A stretch of DNA of 64,000 nt from Marinilabiliaceae bacterium JC040 (GCA_022496785.1 SNAP01000002.1:1-64000); one strand, 5' to 3'. Positions 36,425 through 46,771 are shown, counted from the first letter of the stretch. A program made the numbers and translations. Notes: generated from the letters alone by a model not told the origin.

Positions 36425-37447
36425 ATGGGACTATTTTCTTTTATGACTCAAGAAATTGCCATTGATCTTGGAACAGCAAATACTATTATTATTCATAATG
36501 ATAAAATTGTTGTAAACGAGCCATCGATAGTTGCAATTGATAAAAAAACTGACAAGGTTATTGCTATTGGAGAGAAAGCTAAACAAATGCAAGGGAAAAC
36601 ACACGAAAACATAAAAACCATTCGTCCTTTGCAAGATGGAGTTATTGCTGATTTTAATGCTGCGGAACAAATGATTCGTGGTATGATTAAAATGATTGAT
36701 AATAAACCTAGACTCTTCTCCCCTTCATTGAAAATGGTTGTATGTATTCCTTCCGGAAGTACTGAAGTTGAAATGCGTGCTGTGCGTGACTCTTCTGAAC
36801 ATGCTAACGGTAGAGATGTATATCTTATTTATGAACCAATGGCTGCTGCTTTAGGTATTGGTATTGATGTTGAAGCTCCAGAAGGAAATATGATTGTTGA
36901 TATAGGTGGTGGTACTACTGAAATTGCAGTTATTTCTTTAGGAGGAATTGTTGCTAACAAATCGATAAGAATTGCAGGTGATGAATTAACATCGGATATA
37001 CAAGAATATATGCGCCATCAACATAATGTTAAGATCGGTGAAAAGACTGCTGAAGAGATAAAAATCAAAGTAGGATCGGCATTATCAGAATTAGATGAAC
37101 CTCCTGTTGATTTCAGAGTTCAAGGACCTAATCAGATGACAGCATTACCTATAGAAGTTCCTGTTTCTTATCAAGAAATTGCCCATTGTTTAGAGAAATC
37201 TATTTCAAAAATAGAAGTTGCAGTATTAAGTGCTCTTGAAGACACTCCACCAGAATTATATGCAGATATTGTAAATAGAGGAATCTATTTAGCTGGAGGT
37301 GGTGCTTTACTGAGAGGACTTGATAAAAGATTAAGTGACAAGATAAATATACCTTTCCATATCGCAGAAGACCCATTAAGAGCCGTTGCAAGAGGAACTG
37401 GTATTGCTCTTAAAAATGTAGATAAATTTTCATTCTTACAAAAATAG
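36425..37447 (+). CDS. mreB: Rod shape-determining actin homologue MreB
   Basis: The 340-residue protein is a bacterial actin that guides side-wall peptidoglycan synthesis on the inner face of the membrane. ATP-site motifs include IAIDLGTANTIIIH, RPLQDGVIADF, IYEPMAAALGIGIDV and MIVDIGGGTTEIAVISLGG. LAGGGALLRGLDKRL lies near the end. Length is normal. It heads the elongasome genes, but a terminator-like hairpin lies between it and mreC. Confidence 0.97.
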   Translation: MGLFSFMTQEIAIDLGTANTIIIHNDKIVVNEPSIVAIDKKTDKVIAIGEKAKQMQGKTHENIKTIRPLQDGVIADFNAAEQMIRGMIKMIDNKPRLFSPSLKMVVCIPSGSTEVEMRAVRDSSEHANGRDVYLIYEPMAAALGIGIDVEAPEGNMIVDIGGGTTEIAVISLGGIVANKSIRIAGDELTSDIQEYMRHQHNVKIGEKTAEEIKIKVGSALSELDEPPVDFRVQGPNQMTALPIEVPVSYQEIAHCLEKSISKIEVAVLSALEDTPPELYADIVNRGIYLAGGGALLRGLDKRLSDKINIPFHIAEDPLRAVARGTGIALKNVDKFSFLQK

Positions 37448-37467
37448 AATAATCATTTAAATATCAT

Positions 37468-37514
37468 AAGTCTATTATTGTAGTATCCAATTATTTCAAT
37501 AATAGACTTTTTTT
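37468..37514 (+). terminator. Intrinsic terminator or attenuator between mreB and mreC
   Basis: The arms aagtctattatt (37468-37479) and aataatagactt (37498-37509) form a perfect 12-bp stem with an 18-base loop, followed directly by a T run to 37514. Only 14 bp separate it from the mreC ATG. I see no clear promoter between the hairpin and mreC, so it may act as a partial terminator. Confidence 0.7.
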
Positions 37515-37527
37515 AGCCCTATAATAT

Positions 37528-38340
37528 ATGAACGATCTAATTAAGATTTTATTCCGCCTACAGCGTTTCATTATTTTTATCATTCTAGAATTAATATGCT
37601 TATATCTTTTAATTCAGAATAATAATATTCATCGTTCAAGTTTTCTTTCTTCATCTAATTATGTATCAGGTGTATTATATGATTTTAAAACTAATGTATC
37701 TAATTTCTTAGATTTAAAATCAACTAATAAACTATTACTTGAAGAAAATACACGTTTAAAAAATAAACTTCTTCTTTTTAAAACGAATATAGTAGATACT
37801 AGTCTTTCTCACCGTAGTTTTAAATATAGATCGGCTAATGTGATAAATATTTCTGTTAATAGAACAAAGAATTATATCACTATTGATAAAGGTTCAAAAG
37901 ATGGTATCAAACCAGAAATGGCTGTTCTTTCACATGATGGTATTGTAGGTTTAGTGATTAACGTTAGATCTCACTTTTCGACTGTTCTTCCTATAATAAA
38001 TCCAACTTTCAGTATTTCAGCTAAGATTAAAAGGAATAATTTCTTTGGTTCATTATCATGGAATAATAAATCGTATAGAGAGGCTGTTCTAAAAGAGATC
38101 CCCTTCCACGCTAAAGTTAATATTGGAGATACTATTGTAACAAGTGGATATTCGTCTATTTTCCCTAAAGAAATTAAAATAGGAACTATATCAAATTTTC
38201 AACATCAAGATGGAGACAATTTTCTAGACATAAACGTAAAATTGATAGTTGATTTTAAACAATTAAAGACTGTATATATTGTAGAGAATCTTAATAAAGA
38301 AGAAATTAAAACTCTAGAAAACGAAACAACAAATGATTAG
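37528..38340 (+). CDS. mreC: Rod shape-determining protein MreC
   Basis: The 270-residue protein has an N-terminal membrane helix (about 12-29), a coiled-coil (FLDLKSTNKLLLEENTRLKNK, about 65-90) and a periplasmic beta domain with NYITIDKGSKDGIKPEMAV, GIVGLVINVRSHFSTVLPI and GDTIVTSGYSSIFPKEIKIG. It scaffolds PBP2 and other elongasome parts. The 3' end overlaps mreD by 8 bp. Confidence 0.95.
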   Translation: MNDLIKILFRLQRFIIFIILELICLYLLIQNNNIHRSSFLSSSNYVSGVLYDFKTNVSNFLDLKSTNKLLLEENTRLKNKLLLFKTNIVDTSLSHRSFKYRSANVINISVNRTKNYITIDKGSKDGIKPEMAVLSHDGIVGLVINVRSHFSTVLPIINPTFSISAKIKRNNFFGSLSWNNKSYREAVLKEIPFHAKVNIGDTIVTSGYSSIFPKEIKIGTISNFQHQDGDNFLDINVKLIVDFKQLKTVYIVENLNKEEIKTLENETTND

Positions 38341-38842
38341 TATTCACAGATATTTAATACATACAATTATAATCATACTTTTACAAGTACTGATAATTAA
38401 TAATATTCAAGTAAACCCGTTGATTAATCCGTATATTTATATACTGATTATTCTTGTTTTACCGTTTAAAATAAATAAAACAAGTTTAATATTTATTGGT
38501 TTTTTATTTGGTTTAATTGTTGATATCTTTAGTGATACTTATGGTTTACATGCAGCAGCTACAACTCTTTTAGCTTATGTAAGACCAAATCTTATTAATC
38601 TTGCCTATACTAAAGATAGTTTTGAGGATGGATCATACCCTTCTATCAGGTTAATGGGATTTCTAATGTTTATTCTCTATATCTTTTTAGGAACTTTTGT
38701 TCATCATTTCTCTTTTTTCTTATTAGAAGTGTTTTCATTTAATTCATTTCATATTACAATTACTAAGATTTTACTTAATTCTGTTCTATCTAGTATTTGT
38801 ATTATTCTATACTATCTTATTGGATTTAAACATAAAAGATAA
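38333..38842 (+). CDS. mreD: Rod shape-determining protein MreD
   Basis: The 169-residue protein is almost wholly membrane-embedded, with about five helices (for example LIHTIIIILLQVLIINNIQ and LIFIGFLFGLIVDIFSDTYG). The GLIVDIFS-type segment is typical of MreD. It overlaps mreC and precedes the PBP2 gene by 17 bp. Assignment rests on membrane pattern, length and gene order. Confidence 0.9.
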   Translation: MISIHRYLIHTIIIILLQVLIINNIQVNPLINPYIYILIILVLPFKINKTSLIFIGFLFGLIVDIFSDTYGLHAAATTLLAYVRPNLINLAYTKDSFEDGSYPSIRLMGFLMFILYIFLGTFVHHFSFFLLEVFSFNSFHITITKILLNSVLSSICIILYYLIGFKHKR

Positions 38843-38859
38843 TCTTCAATCTATAAACA

Positions 38860-40686
38860 ATGAAACAGTTTGAACAAAGAAAATTTACTATTGGTATTTT
38901 AATAATTCTTGTTGGTATTTTACTTTTAAGTAGATTATTTTATATACAAGTGATTGAAGATAAATATAAAGTATCTGCAGAAAATAATTCTCAACGAATT
39001 ATTACAAATTATCCTGCTAGAGGTTTAATATATGATAGAAATGGAAAATTACTTGTATCGAATCAAGCTACTTACGATTTAATGGTTATTCCTCGAAGAG
39101 TAAAAAACATTGATATTAAGGATTTTTGCAAAATTTTGGATATAGATACTCTCACTTTTAATAAGAAATTAAAAAAATGTAAGAGATATTCTCAATACAG
39201 ACCATCTATCTTTATGCCACAAATCAACTACGAAACATATGCCATTTTGCAAGAAAAAATGCATAAATTTCAAGGTTTCTTTGTTCAAACACGTACCTTA
39301 AGAAAGTATCAATATAATAGTGCAGCTCATGTTTTAGGTTATATAGCAGAGGTAAATAATAGAGAAATAAAAAAGAATTCCTATTATACAATGGGTGATT
39401 ATATTGGGAAAAGTGGAGTGGAATACACCTATGAGAAGTACTTAAGAGGAGTAAAAGGTAGAACGATTAACCTAGTGGATGTTCATAATCGTATTAAAGG
39501 GAAATATAAGAATGGAGCTTATGATATACATCCTGTAATAGGAAGTAATATTAAATTGACTATAGATATTGATCTTCAAATGTATGCAGAAAAGTTAATG
39601 CAAAACAAGAGAGGAAGTGTTGTAGCTATAGAACCTAGTACTGGTGAGATTTTAGCTAAAGTTTCTGCCCCTAGTTACGATCCTAATCTATTTGTTGGAA
39701 ATTTAAGAAATAAGTATTACAGGATTTATAGAAAAGATAAAAATAAGCCTCTTTTTGACAGAGCCATGATGGCAACATATCCTCCAGGATCGATATTTAA
39801 ATTACCACAAGCTCTTATTGCATTAGAAGAAGGTGTTATAAATGAAAATACTGAATTTCCATGTCATGGAGGTTATCAAGTTGGTAATTTTAGACTTAAA
39901 TGTCATGTTCACTCTTCTCCTTTAGATTTAAAACATTCAATACAACAATCATGTAATGCCTATTATTGCTATACATTTAGAAGAATTCTTGAACAAGAAA
40001 AATATAAAAGACCTAGAGAAGCTTATAAAGTTTGGAGACAATATATTAAGTCGTTTGGTTTTGATTCGAAATTAGGAGTAGATATTCCTTACGAGAGATC
40101 TGGATTTATTCCTAATGTTAAATATTGGGATAAAAAATATAGAACTCAAAGATGGAAAGCTTTAAATATTATTTCTCTTTCTATTGGACAAGGTGACATA
40201 TTAATTACTCCTCTACAAATGGCAAATATGGGAGCAAGTATTGCTAATAGAGGATATTATAAAACTCCACATATTGTAAAAGAAATTTCAAATAATACAA
40301 TAGATTCTTCATATGTTAATCTTCACAAGGTTAATATTTCAAAAGAATATTTTAAACCTGTAATTGAAGGAATGGAAATGGCTGTTAACAAGCCTAAAGG
40401 TACTGGAAGATTAGCATATACTAAAGATATTGATATATGTGGAAAAACAGGCACAGTTCAAAATCCTCATGGTGCAGATCACTCGGTATTCTTAGCTTTT
40501 GCTCCTAAAGATAACCCTAAGATTGCATTAATTATTTATGTAGAGAATGGAGTATGGGGATCGAGATATGCTGCTCCTATTGCTGGTTTATTAATTGAGA
40601 AATATTTAAAAGGTAATATTTCAAAAAGCAAGAAAGGATTAGAGAAAAGAATGGTTGAGGCTGATTTAATTACTGAAAAAGAATAA
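38860..40686 (+). CDS. mrdA: Penicillin-binding protein 2 (elongation transpeptidase)
   Basis: The 608-residue protein has an N-terminal membrane helix (about 10-28), a pedestal region (RGLIYDRNGKLLVSNQATYDL, about 54-74) and a transpeptidase domain. Catalytic motifs are SxxK at S311-I-F-K314, SxN at S364-C-N366 and KTG at 529-531. It cross-links lateral-wall peptidoglycan with RodA as its glycosyltransferase partner, encoded 5 bp downstream. The catalytic set is intact. Confidence 0.96.
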   Translation: MKQFEQRKFTIGILIILVGILLLSRLFYIQVIEDKYKVSAENNSQRIITNYPARGLIYDRNGKLLVSNQATYDLMVIPRRVKNIDIKDFCKILDIDTLTFNKKLKKCKRYSQYRPSIFMPQINYETYAILQEKMHKFQGFFVQTRTLRKYQYNSAAHVLGYIAEVNNREIKKNSYYTMGDYIGKSGVEYTYEKYLRGVKGRTINLVDVHNRIKGKYKNGAYDIHPVIGSNIKLTIDIDLQMYAEKLMQNKRGSVVAIEPSTGEILAKVSAPSYDPNLFVGNLRNKYYRIYRKDKNKPLFDRAMMATYPPGSIFKLPQALIALEEGVINENTEFPCHGGYQVGNFRLKCHVHSSPLDLKHSIQQSCNAYYCYTFRRILEQEKYKRPREAYKVWRQYIKSFGFDSKLGVDIPYERSGFIPNVKYWDKKYRTQRWKALNIISLSIGQGDILITPLQMANMGASIANRGYYKTPHIVKEISNNTIDSSYVNLHKVNISKEYFKPVIEGMEMAVNKPKGTGRLAYTKDIDICGKTGTVQNPHGADHSVFLAFAPKDNPKIALIIYVENGVWGSRYAAPIAGLLIEKYLKGNISKSKKGLEKRMVEADLITEKE

Positions 40687-40691
40687 AATAG

Positions 40692-42119
40692 ATGCAAAGA
40701 AAGGCAATAAATATATTTAAAAATTTAGATTATATAAGTATCTTATTATATTTAGCACTCGTATTTATGGGTTGGCTAAATATTTACGCAGCCGTATATA
40801 ATGATGAATACAATAGCATAATTGATATCTCTCAAAAATATGGAAAACAATTGATGTGGATATTTATTACGTTTGGATTTATTGCAGCTATATTACTTAT
40901 AGACAGCAAAGTCTATTCATTAGGATCTTATTTTATTTATGGGCTCATGATGCTAGTTCTAGTTTCCGTCCTCTTTCTTGGTAAAGAGGTTAATGGAGCA
41001 AGATCGTGGTTTCAGTTAGGTTTTATAAAATTCCAACCTGCTGAGTTTGCTAAATTTGCCACCTGTTTAGCTATGGCTAAATTTATGAGTAGATTTAATT
41101 TTAAAATGATGACTTTTAAGAACTTAATTCTTTTAGGTATTATTTGTTTTACTCCAGCAGCATTAATTATATTACAAAATGACACAGGATCGGCCCTAGT
41201 GTATACTAGTTTTGTGTTAGTATTTTACCGTCAAGGACTACCTGGAATTATTTTGGGTTTAATGTTTATAGCAGTAGCTATTTTTATTCTGACTCTAATA
41301 ACATCTTCTTTAATAACTCTTAGTATTATTTTATTAGGAGGGGTTTTAGGATACTATATCGTAAATAAGAATAAGAAAGAGTGTTTTTTTTCTATCATTT
41401 TTATTTCTATTATATTCAGCCTTACAAAATTATGTTTTTACCTTTTTGATATAGATAAATCTGATTATAAGATATTGCTTTATTCAGCTTTATTTTTTCT
41501 TCCTTTTGCCCTAATATATTCTTTTAAAAAGAGAATTAAATATGCATTAATATCTATAGTAATTATTTCTGGTGCTATTGGTTTTAATTCATCGGTACAT
41601 TATATATTCGAAAATGTACTAGAAAAACATCAATCTCAAAGAATTAAAATAATGCTTGGTATTGAATCTGATCCATATGGAAAAGGTTATAATGTGAATC
41701 AATCAAAAATAGCAATAGGATCTGGTGGCTTAACAGGAAAGGGATTTTTAAAAGGTACTCAAACTAAATATGATTTTGTTCCTGAACAAAGTACTGATTT
41801 CATTTTTTGTACAATAGGAGAAGAATGGGGTTTTGGAGGATCATTTGTTGTTATTTCAATATTCTTGACTTTAATTCTAAGATTAATTTTCTTAGCAGAA
41901 AGGCAACGCTCCCGTTTTAGTCGTATATATGGTTATGGTGTAGCAAGTATATTTATCTTTCATTTAGCCATTAATATAGGTATGACTATTGGATTAGCAC
42001 CTGTTATAGGAATTCCTCTACCTTTCTTTAGTTATGGAGGTTCTTCCCTACTAAGCTTTTCTATATTACTCTTTATTTTTATAAAATTAGACTCTAATAG
42101 ATTAGAATTATTTGGTTAA
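40692..42119 (+). CDS. rodA: Peptidoglycan glycosyltransferase RodA (SEDS family)
   Basis: The 475-residue polytopic protein polymerises glycan strands with PBP2. SEDS motifs are GARSWFQLGFIKFQPAEFAKF (read with its neighbours) and the C-terminal VPEQSTDFIFCTIGEEWGF and GIPLPFFSYGGSSLLS. It is longer than proteobacterial RodA (about 370 residues) because of extra hydrophobic segments between about 195 and 300. It is the last gene of the mreC-mreD-mrdA-rodA run. Confidence 0.95.
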   Translation: MQRKAINIFKNLDYISILLYLALVFMGWLNIYAAVYNDEYNSIIDISQKYGKQLMWIFITFGFIAAILLIDSKVYSLGSYFIYGLMMLVLVSVLFLGKEVNGARSWFQLGFIKFQPAEFAKFATCLAMAKFMSRFNFKMMTFKNLILLGIICFTPAALIILQNDTGSALVYTSFVLVFYRQGLPGIILGLMFIAVAIFILTLITSSLITLSIILLGGVLGYYIVNKNKKECFFSIIFISIIFSLTKLCFYLFDIDKSDYKILLYSALFFLPFALIYSFKKRIKYALISIVIISGAIGFNSSVHYIFENVLEKHQSQRIKIMLGIESDPYGKGYNVNQSKIAIGSGGLTGKGFLKGTQTKYDFVPEQSTDFIFCTIGEEWGFGGSFVVISIFLTLILRLIFLAERQRSRFSRIYGYGVASIFIFHLAINIGMTIGLAPVIGIPLPFFSYGGSSLLSFSILLFIFIKLDSNRLELFG

Positions 42120-42169
42120 TATCTATATCCAAGAAAATAAATATCAACAAGTCTTAAATCTCACAATTT

Positions 42170-42216
42170 CAATAAATAAAACACCCCAAATGCTATAATA
42201 AAAACATTTGGGGTGT
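42170..42216 (-). terminator. Terminator of guaA
   Basis: The perfect 12-bp arms acaccccaaatg (42181-42192) and catttggggtgt (42205-42216) enclose a 12-base loop. On the minus strand a U-rich tract follows (complement of about 42170-42180). On the plus strand there is no U run, so it serves mainly guaA. Confidence 0.8.
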
Positions 42217-42258
42217 GTGTTAAAAGTTTGTAATAACTTTCATATCATATAGGGATTA

Positions 42259-43788
42259 TTATTCCCACTCGATAGTTGCAGGTGGTTTAGAACTTACATC
42301 GTAAACAACTCTATTAATACCTTTAACATTATTAATTATCTTATTAGAGACTTTAGCAAGGAATTCATATGGAAGATGAGACCAGTCTGCAGTCATTCCG
42401 TCAGTAGAAGAAACAGCTCTTAAAGCAACACAATTTTCATATGTTCTTTCATCACCCATAACACCAACAGATTGAACAGGAAGCAAGATTGTACCAGCTT
42501 GCCATACTTCATCGTACAAATTATCTTCTATTAAAGAAGAAATATAAATATCATCAGCTTCTTGAAGGATTCTAACCTTATCAGGAGTAATATCACCTAA
42601 AATTCTAATAGCTAAACCAGGACCTGGAAAAGGATGTCTCTTTATAAATTTAGGATCCAATCCCATACTTAAACCGACACGTCTAACTTCGTCTTTAAAT
42701 AATAATCTTAGTGGTTCTACAACTTGAAGTTTCATATAATCAGGTAATCCACCTACATTATGATGAGATTTAATAGTTTGAGAAGGACCATTAACAGAAG
42801 AAGATTCAATAACATCAGGATATATTGTACCTTGAGCTAACCAACTAGCTCCATCTATTTTTTTAGATTCTTCATCAAAAACATCAACAAATGTATTTCC
42901 AATAATCTTACGTTTAGTTTCAGGATCTTTCTCTCCTGCTAATCTATCTAAAAATAAAGGACCAGCATTTACACCTATTACATTAAGTCCTAATTCTTTA
43001 TAATTTTCAAGTACGCTAGTGAACTCATTCTTTCTTAAAAGTCCATTATCAACGAAGATACAATAAAGATTCTTACCAATAGCCTTGTGAAGCAACATTG
43101 CTGCAACAGTAGAATCAACACCACCAGATAAACCTAATATAACCTTATCGTCACCTATTTTTGCTTGTAATTCAGAAACTGTAGTTTCTACAAAAGAAGC
43201 TGGAGTCCAATCTTGTTTACATCCACAGATTCCAACTACATAGTTTTTAAGTAATTCTAAACCTTCAGTTGAATGGTAAACTTCTGGATGGAACTGGATA
43301 GCGTAAGTTTCTTCTCCTTCAATGTGATATGCCGCATTTTCAACATCATTAGTACTGGCTATAATTTTATAGCTTTCAGGAAGATGCTCAATAGTATCAC
43401 CATGAGACATCCACACCTGAGAATGTGAACTAATATTACTGAAAAGAGGACATGAATTATCTACAAAAGCTAAATTAGCTCTTCCATATTCTCTTTTATT
43501 AGCAGCCTTAACCTCTCCTCCGAAGAAATGAGCAAGATATTGAGCTCCGTAGCAAACACCTAAAAGAGGAAGTTTACCTTTGATTTCTGAAAGATCTATT
43601 CTTGGAGCTTTTTCATCTCTAACAGAGAATGGGCTACCAGAAAGAATAACACCTTTAACAGACTCATCAATATCAGGATACTTGTTAAAAGGGTGGATTT
43701 CACAATAAACATTTAACTCTCTAACACGACGAGCGATTAGTTGAGTATATTGCGATCCAAAGTCTAAAATTAAAATCTTTTCCTGCAT
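42259..43788 (-). CDS. guaA: GMP synthase (glutamine-hydrolysing)
   Basis: The 509-residue enzyme converts XMP to GMP. The glutaminase domain has Cys79 in [13 protein letters not shown] and the His167/Glu169 pair in QFHPE. The ATP pyrophosphatase domain has SGGVDST (221-227), and the C-terminal dimerisation region includes [15 protein letters not shown] and ends [11 protein letters not shown]. Length and motifs are normal. It is a single gene with its own promoter and terminator. Confidence 0.98.
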   Translation of the reverse strand: MQEKILILDFGSQYTQLIARRVRELNVYCEIHPFNKYPDIDESVKGVILSGSPFSVRDEKAPRIDLSEIKGKLPLLGVCYGAQYLAHFFGGEVKAANKREYGRANLAFVDNSCPLFSNISSHSQVWMSHGDTIEHLPESYKIIASTNDVENAAYHIEGEETYAIQFHPEVYHSTEGLELLKNYVVGICGCKQDWTPASFVETTVSELQAKIGDDKVILGLSGGVDSTVAAMLLHKAIGKNLYCIFVDNGLLRKNEFTSVLENYKELGLNVIGVNAGPLFLDRLAGEKDPETKRKIIGNTFVDVFDEESKKIDGASWLAQGTIYPDVIESSSVNGPSQTIKSHHNVGGLPDYMKLQVVEPLRLLFKDEVRRVGLSMGLDPKFIKRHPFPGPGLAIRILGDITPDKVRILQEADDIYISSLIEDNLYDEVWQAGTILLPVQSVGVMGDERTYENCVALRAVSSTDGMTADWSHLPYEFLAKVSNKIINNVKGINRVVYDVSSKPPATIEWE

Positions 43789-43819
43789 ACTTATATTTTA
43801 ATTACTATATATTAGCCCG

Positions 43820-43849
43820 TAAAGATATGAATTAATTAACAAAGCGCAA
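43820..43849 (-). promoter_or_regulatory. guaA promoter, Bacteroidota type
   Basis: On the minus strand TTG (43847-43849) and TATCTTTA (43820-43827) are spaced 19 bp. The -7 element differs from TAnnTTTG at its last base. It lies 31 bp before guaA. Confidence 0.5.
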
Positions 43850-43891
43850 TTGAAAAAAAACGAAAGTACAATATAAATGGATTTTTTTTAA

Positions 43892-43899
43892 TACTTTTG
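43892..43899 (+). promoter_or_regulatory. Likely -7 element for typA
   Basis: TACTTTTG followed by T matches TAnnTTTGY, 34 bp before the typA ATG. A -33 element is not evident. Confidence 0.45.
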
Positions 43900-43933
43900 T
43901 GCCCAAATTAAATAGATAAACACAATAAATTTG

Positions 43934-45733
43934 ATGAAAGAGTTAAGAAATATTGCGATAATCGCTCACGTTGACCATGGTAAGACAACTTTGGTAGATA
44001 AGATGATAATGCATTGTAACGTATTCAGAAAGAATGAAAATCCTGGTGATTTAATCATGGATAACAACGACTTAGAGCGTGAACGTGGTATTACAATTCT
44101 ATCTAAGAACGTAGCTGTTGAATATAAAGGAGTTAAAATTAATATAATTGACACTCCAGGTCACAGTGATTTCGGTGGAGAGGTAGAAAGAGTATTAAAT
44201 ATGTGTGATGGTGTACTATTGTTGGTAGATGCATTTGAAGGAACAATGCCTCAGACACGATTTGTACTTCAAAAAGCATTAGGAATGGGTCTAAAACCTG
44301 TTGTTGTTGTGAATAAGGTTGACAAAGAAAACTGTACACCAGATTTAGTACAAGAACAAGTTTTCGATTTAATGTGTAATCTTGATGCAACAGAAGAGCA
44401 ATTAGATTTCCCAACAATCTATGGATCAGCTAAAAACAACTGGATGTCTACAGATTGGGAAAAACCAACAACAGATATATCTGCAGCACTAGATGCTATA
44501 ATTGATTTTATACCTGCTCCAAATGTAATAGAAGGAACTCCACAATTAAGAATTACTTCTTTAGATTATTCTTCATATGTAGGAAGAATTTGTATTGGAA
44601 AAGTACACAGAGGTACTCTTACTGAAAACATGAATATTTCTTTATCAAAAAGAGATGGTAGTATTGTAAAATCTAAAATTAAAGAACTTTACGTATACGA
44701 AGGACTAAAAAGAGTTAGAGTAGAATCTGTAAAATCAGGAGATATTTGTGCTATTGTAGGTGTTGATGGTTTTGAAATTGGTGATACTATTTGTGATTTT
44801 GAAAACCCAGAACCACTTTCTGTTATAAAAATAGATGAACCAACAATGAGTATGTTATTTACAATTAACGACTCTCCTTTCTTTGGTAAAGAGGGTAAAT
44901 TTGTAACATCTCGTCACATTAAAGAAAGATTAGATCTTGAATTAGAAAAAAATCTTGCTTTAAGAGTAAAACAAGGCGATTCTACAGAGAAATTCATGGT
45001 TTATGGTAGAGGTGTACTTCACTTGTCAGTTCTTATTGAAACAATGAGAAGAGAAGGATACGAATTGCAAGTTGGTCAACCTCAAGTTTTATATAAAACG
45101 ATAGATGGTGTAAGATGTGAACCTGTTGAAACATTATATATTGACCTTCCTGATGAGTGTGCTGGTAAAGCAATAGAATACGTTACAAAACGTAAAGGAG
45201 AAATGGAAAGCATGGAACAAAAGGGAGATAGAACTAATCTTGTTTTCTCTATTCCATCAAGAGGTATTATTGGATTAAGAAATAACCTTTTAACTGCAAC
45301 TGCAGGAGAGGCTGTAATTTCTCATATCTTTAAAGGATACGAACCATACAAAGGTGAAATTGAAGGCAGAATTAACGGTTCTCTAATTGCGATGGAGAAT
45401 GGTACTTCTTTCGCATATTCAATTGACAAACTTCAAGATAGAGGTAAATTCTTTATCACTCCAGGAGAGGAAGTATACCAAGGTCAAGTTATTGGAGAAA
45501 ATTCAAGACAAGGTGATATTGTAATAAATGTTACTAAAGCTAAGAAACAATCAAACGTTCGTTCTTCTGGTAACGACGAGAAGGTAAGAATTGTTCCTCC
45601 AATAGTATTCTCACTAGAAGAAGCTTTAGAATATATTCAACAAGATGAATATGTAGAAGTTACTCCAGAATCAATGAGAATTAGAAAAATTCTATTGAAC
45701 GAAACAGATAGAAAAAGATCAAATATGAAATAA
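43934..45733 (+). CDS. typA: Ribosome-associated GTPase TypA/BipA
   Basis: The ATG at 43934 gives 599 residues, MKELRNIAIIAHVDHGKTT; a TTG just before it is ignored. G-domain motifs are AHVDHGKTT (G1), RGITI (G2), DTPGHSDF (G3) and NKVDK (G4). EF-G-like domains III and V follow, and the C-terminal domain is typical (SIPSRGIIGLRNNLLTATAG, FAYSIDKLQDRGKFFI). It acts in ribosome assembly and stress-related translation. Length is normal. Confidence 0.96.
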   Translation: MKELRNIAIIAHVDHGKTTLVDKMIMHCNVFRKNENPGDLIMDNNDLERERGITILSKNVAVEYKGVKINIIDTPGHSDFGGEVERVLNMCDGVLLLVDAFEGTMPQTRFVLQKALGMGLKPVVVVNKVDKENCTPDLVQEQVFDLMCNLDATEEQLDFPTIYGSAKNNWMSTDWEKPTTDISAALDAIIDFIPAPNVIEGTPQLRITSLDYSSYVGRICIGKVHRGTLTENMNISLSKRDGSIVKSKIKELYVYEGLKRVRVESVKSGDICAIVGVDGFEIGDTICDFENPEPLSVIKIDEPTMSMLFTINDSPFFGKEGKFVTSRHIKERLDLELEKNLALRVKQGDSTEKFMVYGRGVLHLSVLIETMRREGYELQVGQPQVLYKTIDGVRCEPVETLYIDLPDECAGKAIEYVTKRKGEMESMEQKGDRTNLVFSIPSRGIIGLRNNLLTATAGEAVISHIFKGYEPYKGEIEGRINGSLIAMENGTSFAYSIDKLQDRGKFFITPGEEVYQGQVIGENSRQGDIVINVTKAKKQSNVRSSGNDEKVRIVPPIVFSLEEALEYIQQDEYVEVTPESMRIRKILLNETDRKRSNMK

Positions 45734-45756
45734 TCGTAATTGATATATATTATTAA

Positions 45757-45796
45757 AATAAGTGATTCTATAAATATAGAATCACTTATTTTTTTT
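45757..45796 (+). terminator. Terminator after typA
   Basis: The perfect 14-bp arms aataagtgattcta (45757-45770) and tagaatcacttatt (45777-45790) have a 6-base loop and a following run of eight T. Confidence 0.9.
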
Positions 45797-45873
45797 GATA
45801 TTATACGTATACACTATTTATAAAAGAATGTAATTAGTATAATTTAATAAATGAAATAAATTACAAATTGAGC

Positions 45874-46500
45874 TTAATCAAGATGATAAATCTCCATTAT
45901 ATTTTCTAAATCTTTTTTAAAATTAATATTTAGATCTAATAACTTACCAGATTCAATATCAAAAACCCATCCATGTATTCTGAGCCCATCTTCTCTTACA
46001 GCTTTTTGCACTTCTGCTGTCTTAAGTACATTTAAACACTGTTCTTGTACGTTTAATTCAACTAATCGTTTATGTTTTAAGTTTTGATCATGAATTAAAT
46101 TCAATTCCTTCTTATGCAATCTATAGACGTCTCTAATATTTCTAAGCCATGGATTTAGAATTCCCATATCTTCTGATTTCATAGCAGCCTTAACTCCCCC
46201 ACAATCGTAATGGCCACATACAACAATATGCTTTACTTTTAGATATATCACAGCATAATCAATAACAGACATTACACTTAAATCTATATTAGAAACCATA
46301 TTTGCAATATTTCTATGAACGAAGACATCTCCAGGAGATAACCCCATAAGTTCTTCAGCAGATACTCTACTATCGGAACAACCAATATATAATATATCTG
46401 GGTTTTGATCTTTTGAGAGATTCTCAAAAAATCTAGCATTTTCATTTAGTTTCCTATCAATCCAATTTTGATTATTTTTAAAGATTTCTTGTATTTTCAT
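45874..46500 (-). CDS. Beta-class carbonic anhydrase
   Basis: The 208-residue enzyme hydrates CO2 to bicarbonate. Zinc ligands of the beta class are all present: Cys41 in IGCSDSRV (with D43 and R45), His97 and Cys100 in VVCGHYDCGG. HRNIANMV follows the first ligand as usual. Length is normal for the family. It stands alone on the minus strand. Confidence 0.95.
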   Translation of the reverse strand: MKIQEIFKNNQNWIDRKLNENARFFENLSKDQNPDILYIGCSDSRVSAEELMGLSPGDVFVHRNIANMVSNIDLSVMSVIDYAVIYLKVKHIVVCGHYDCGGVKAAMKSEDMGILNPWLRNIRDVYRLHKKELNLIHDQNLKHKRLVELNVQEQCLNVLKTAEVQKAVREDGLRIHGWVFDIESGKLLDLNINFKKDLENIMEIYHLD

Positions 46501-46650
46501 ATTATATTATGCTTGATTAAAAAAAAAGATATTCTTACCATGTCTAATAATGAAATAAAGATAGAAAATTAAACTAGTTATGAAAGTAGGTTTATAATAG
46601 GGATTAATATATACAAGTAGATTTAGATTATACTTTATTATTAGATAGTA

Positions 46651-46686
46651 TATCAAAAAAAAGTCTCACAATAAATTGTGAGACTT
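46651..46686 (-). terminator. Terminator of the tRNA-Arg cluster
   Basis: On the minus strand the arms at 46676-46686 and 46661-46671 form an 11-bp stem (AAGUCUCACAA) with a 4-base loop, followed by a U run (complement of 46655-46662). It lies just past the last tRNA in transcription order. Confidence 0.8.
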
Positions 46687-46693
46687 CTAAAGT

Positions 46694-46771
46694 TGGTGAT
46701 CTAGCCAGGGCTCGAACCTGGGACCTACGGCTTAGAAGGCCGTTGCTCTAATCCAACTGAGCTACTAGACC
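46694..46771 (-). tRNA. tRNA-Arg (anticodon TCT), copy with encoded CCA
   Basis: The minus strand folds as a full cloverleaf: acceptor GGUCUAG/CUAGAUC (one G-U pair), anticodon stem ACGGC/GCCGU with loop CUUCUAA (anticodon UCU), T arm CCAGG-UUCGAGC-CCUGG and discriminator A at 46697. The three bases after it (complement of 46694-46696) are CCA, encoded in the gene. It is the last of three copies in transcription order. Confidence 0.95.
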
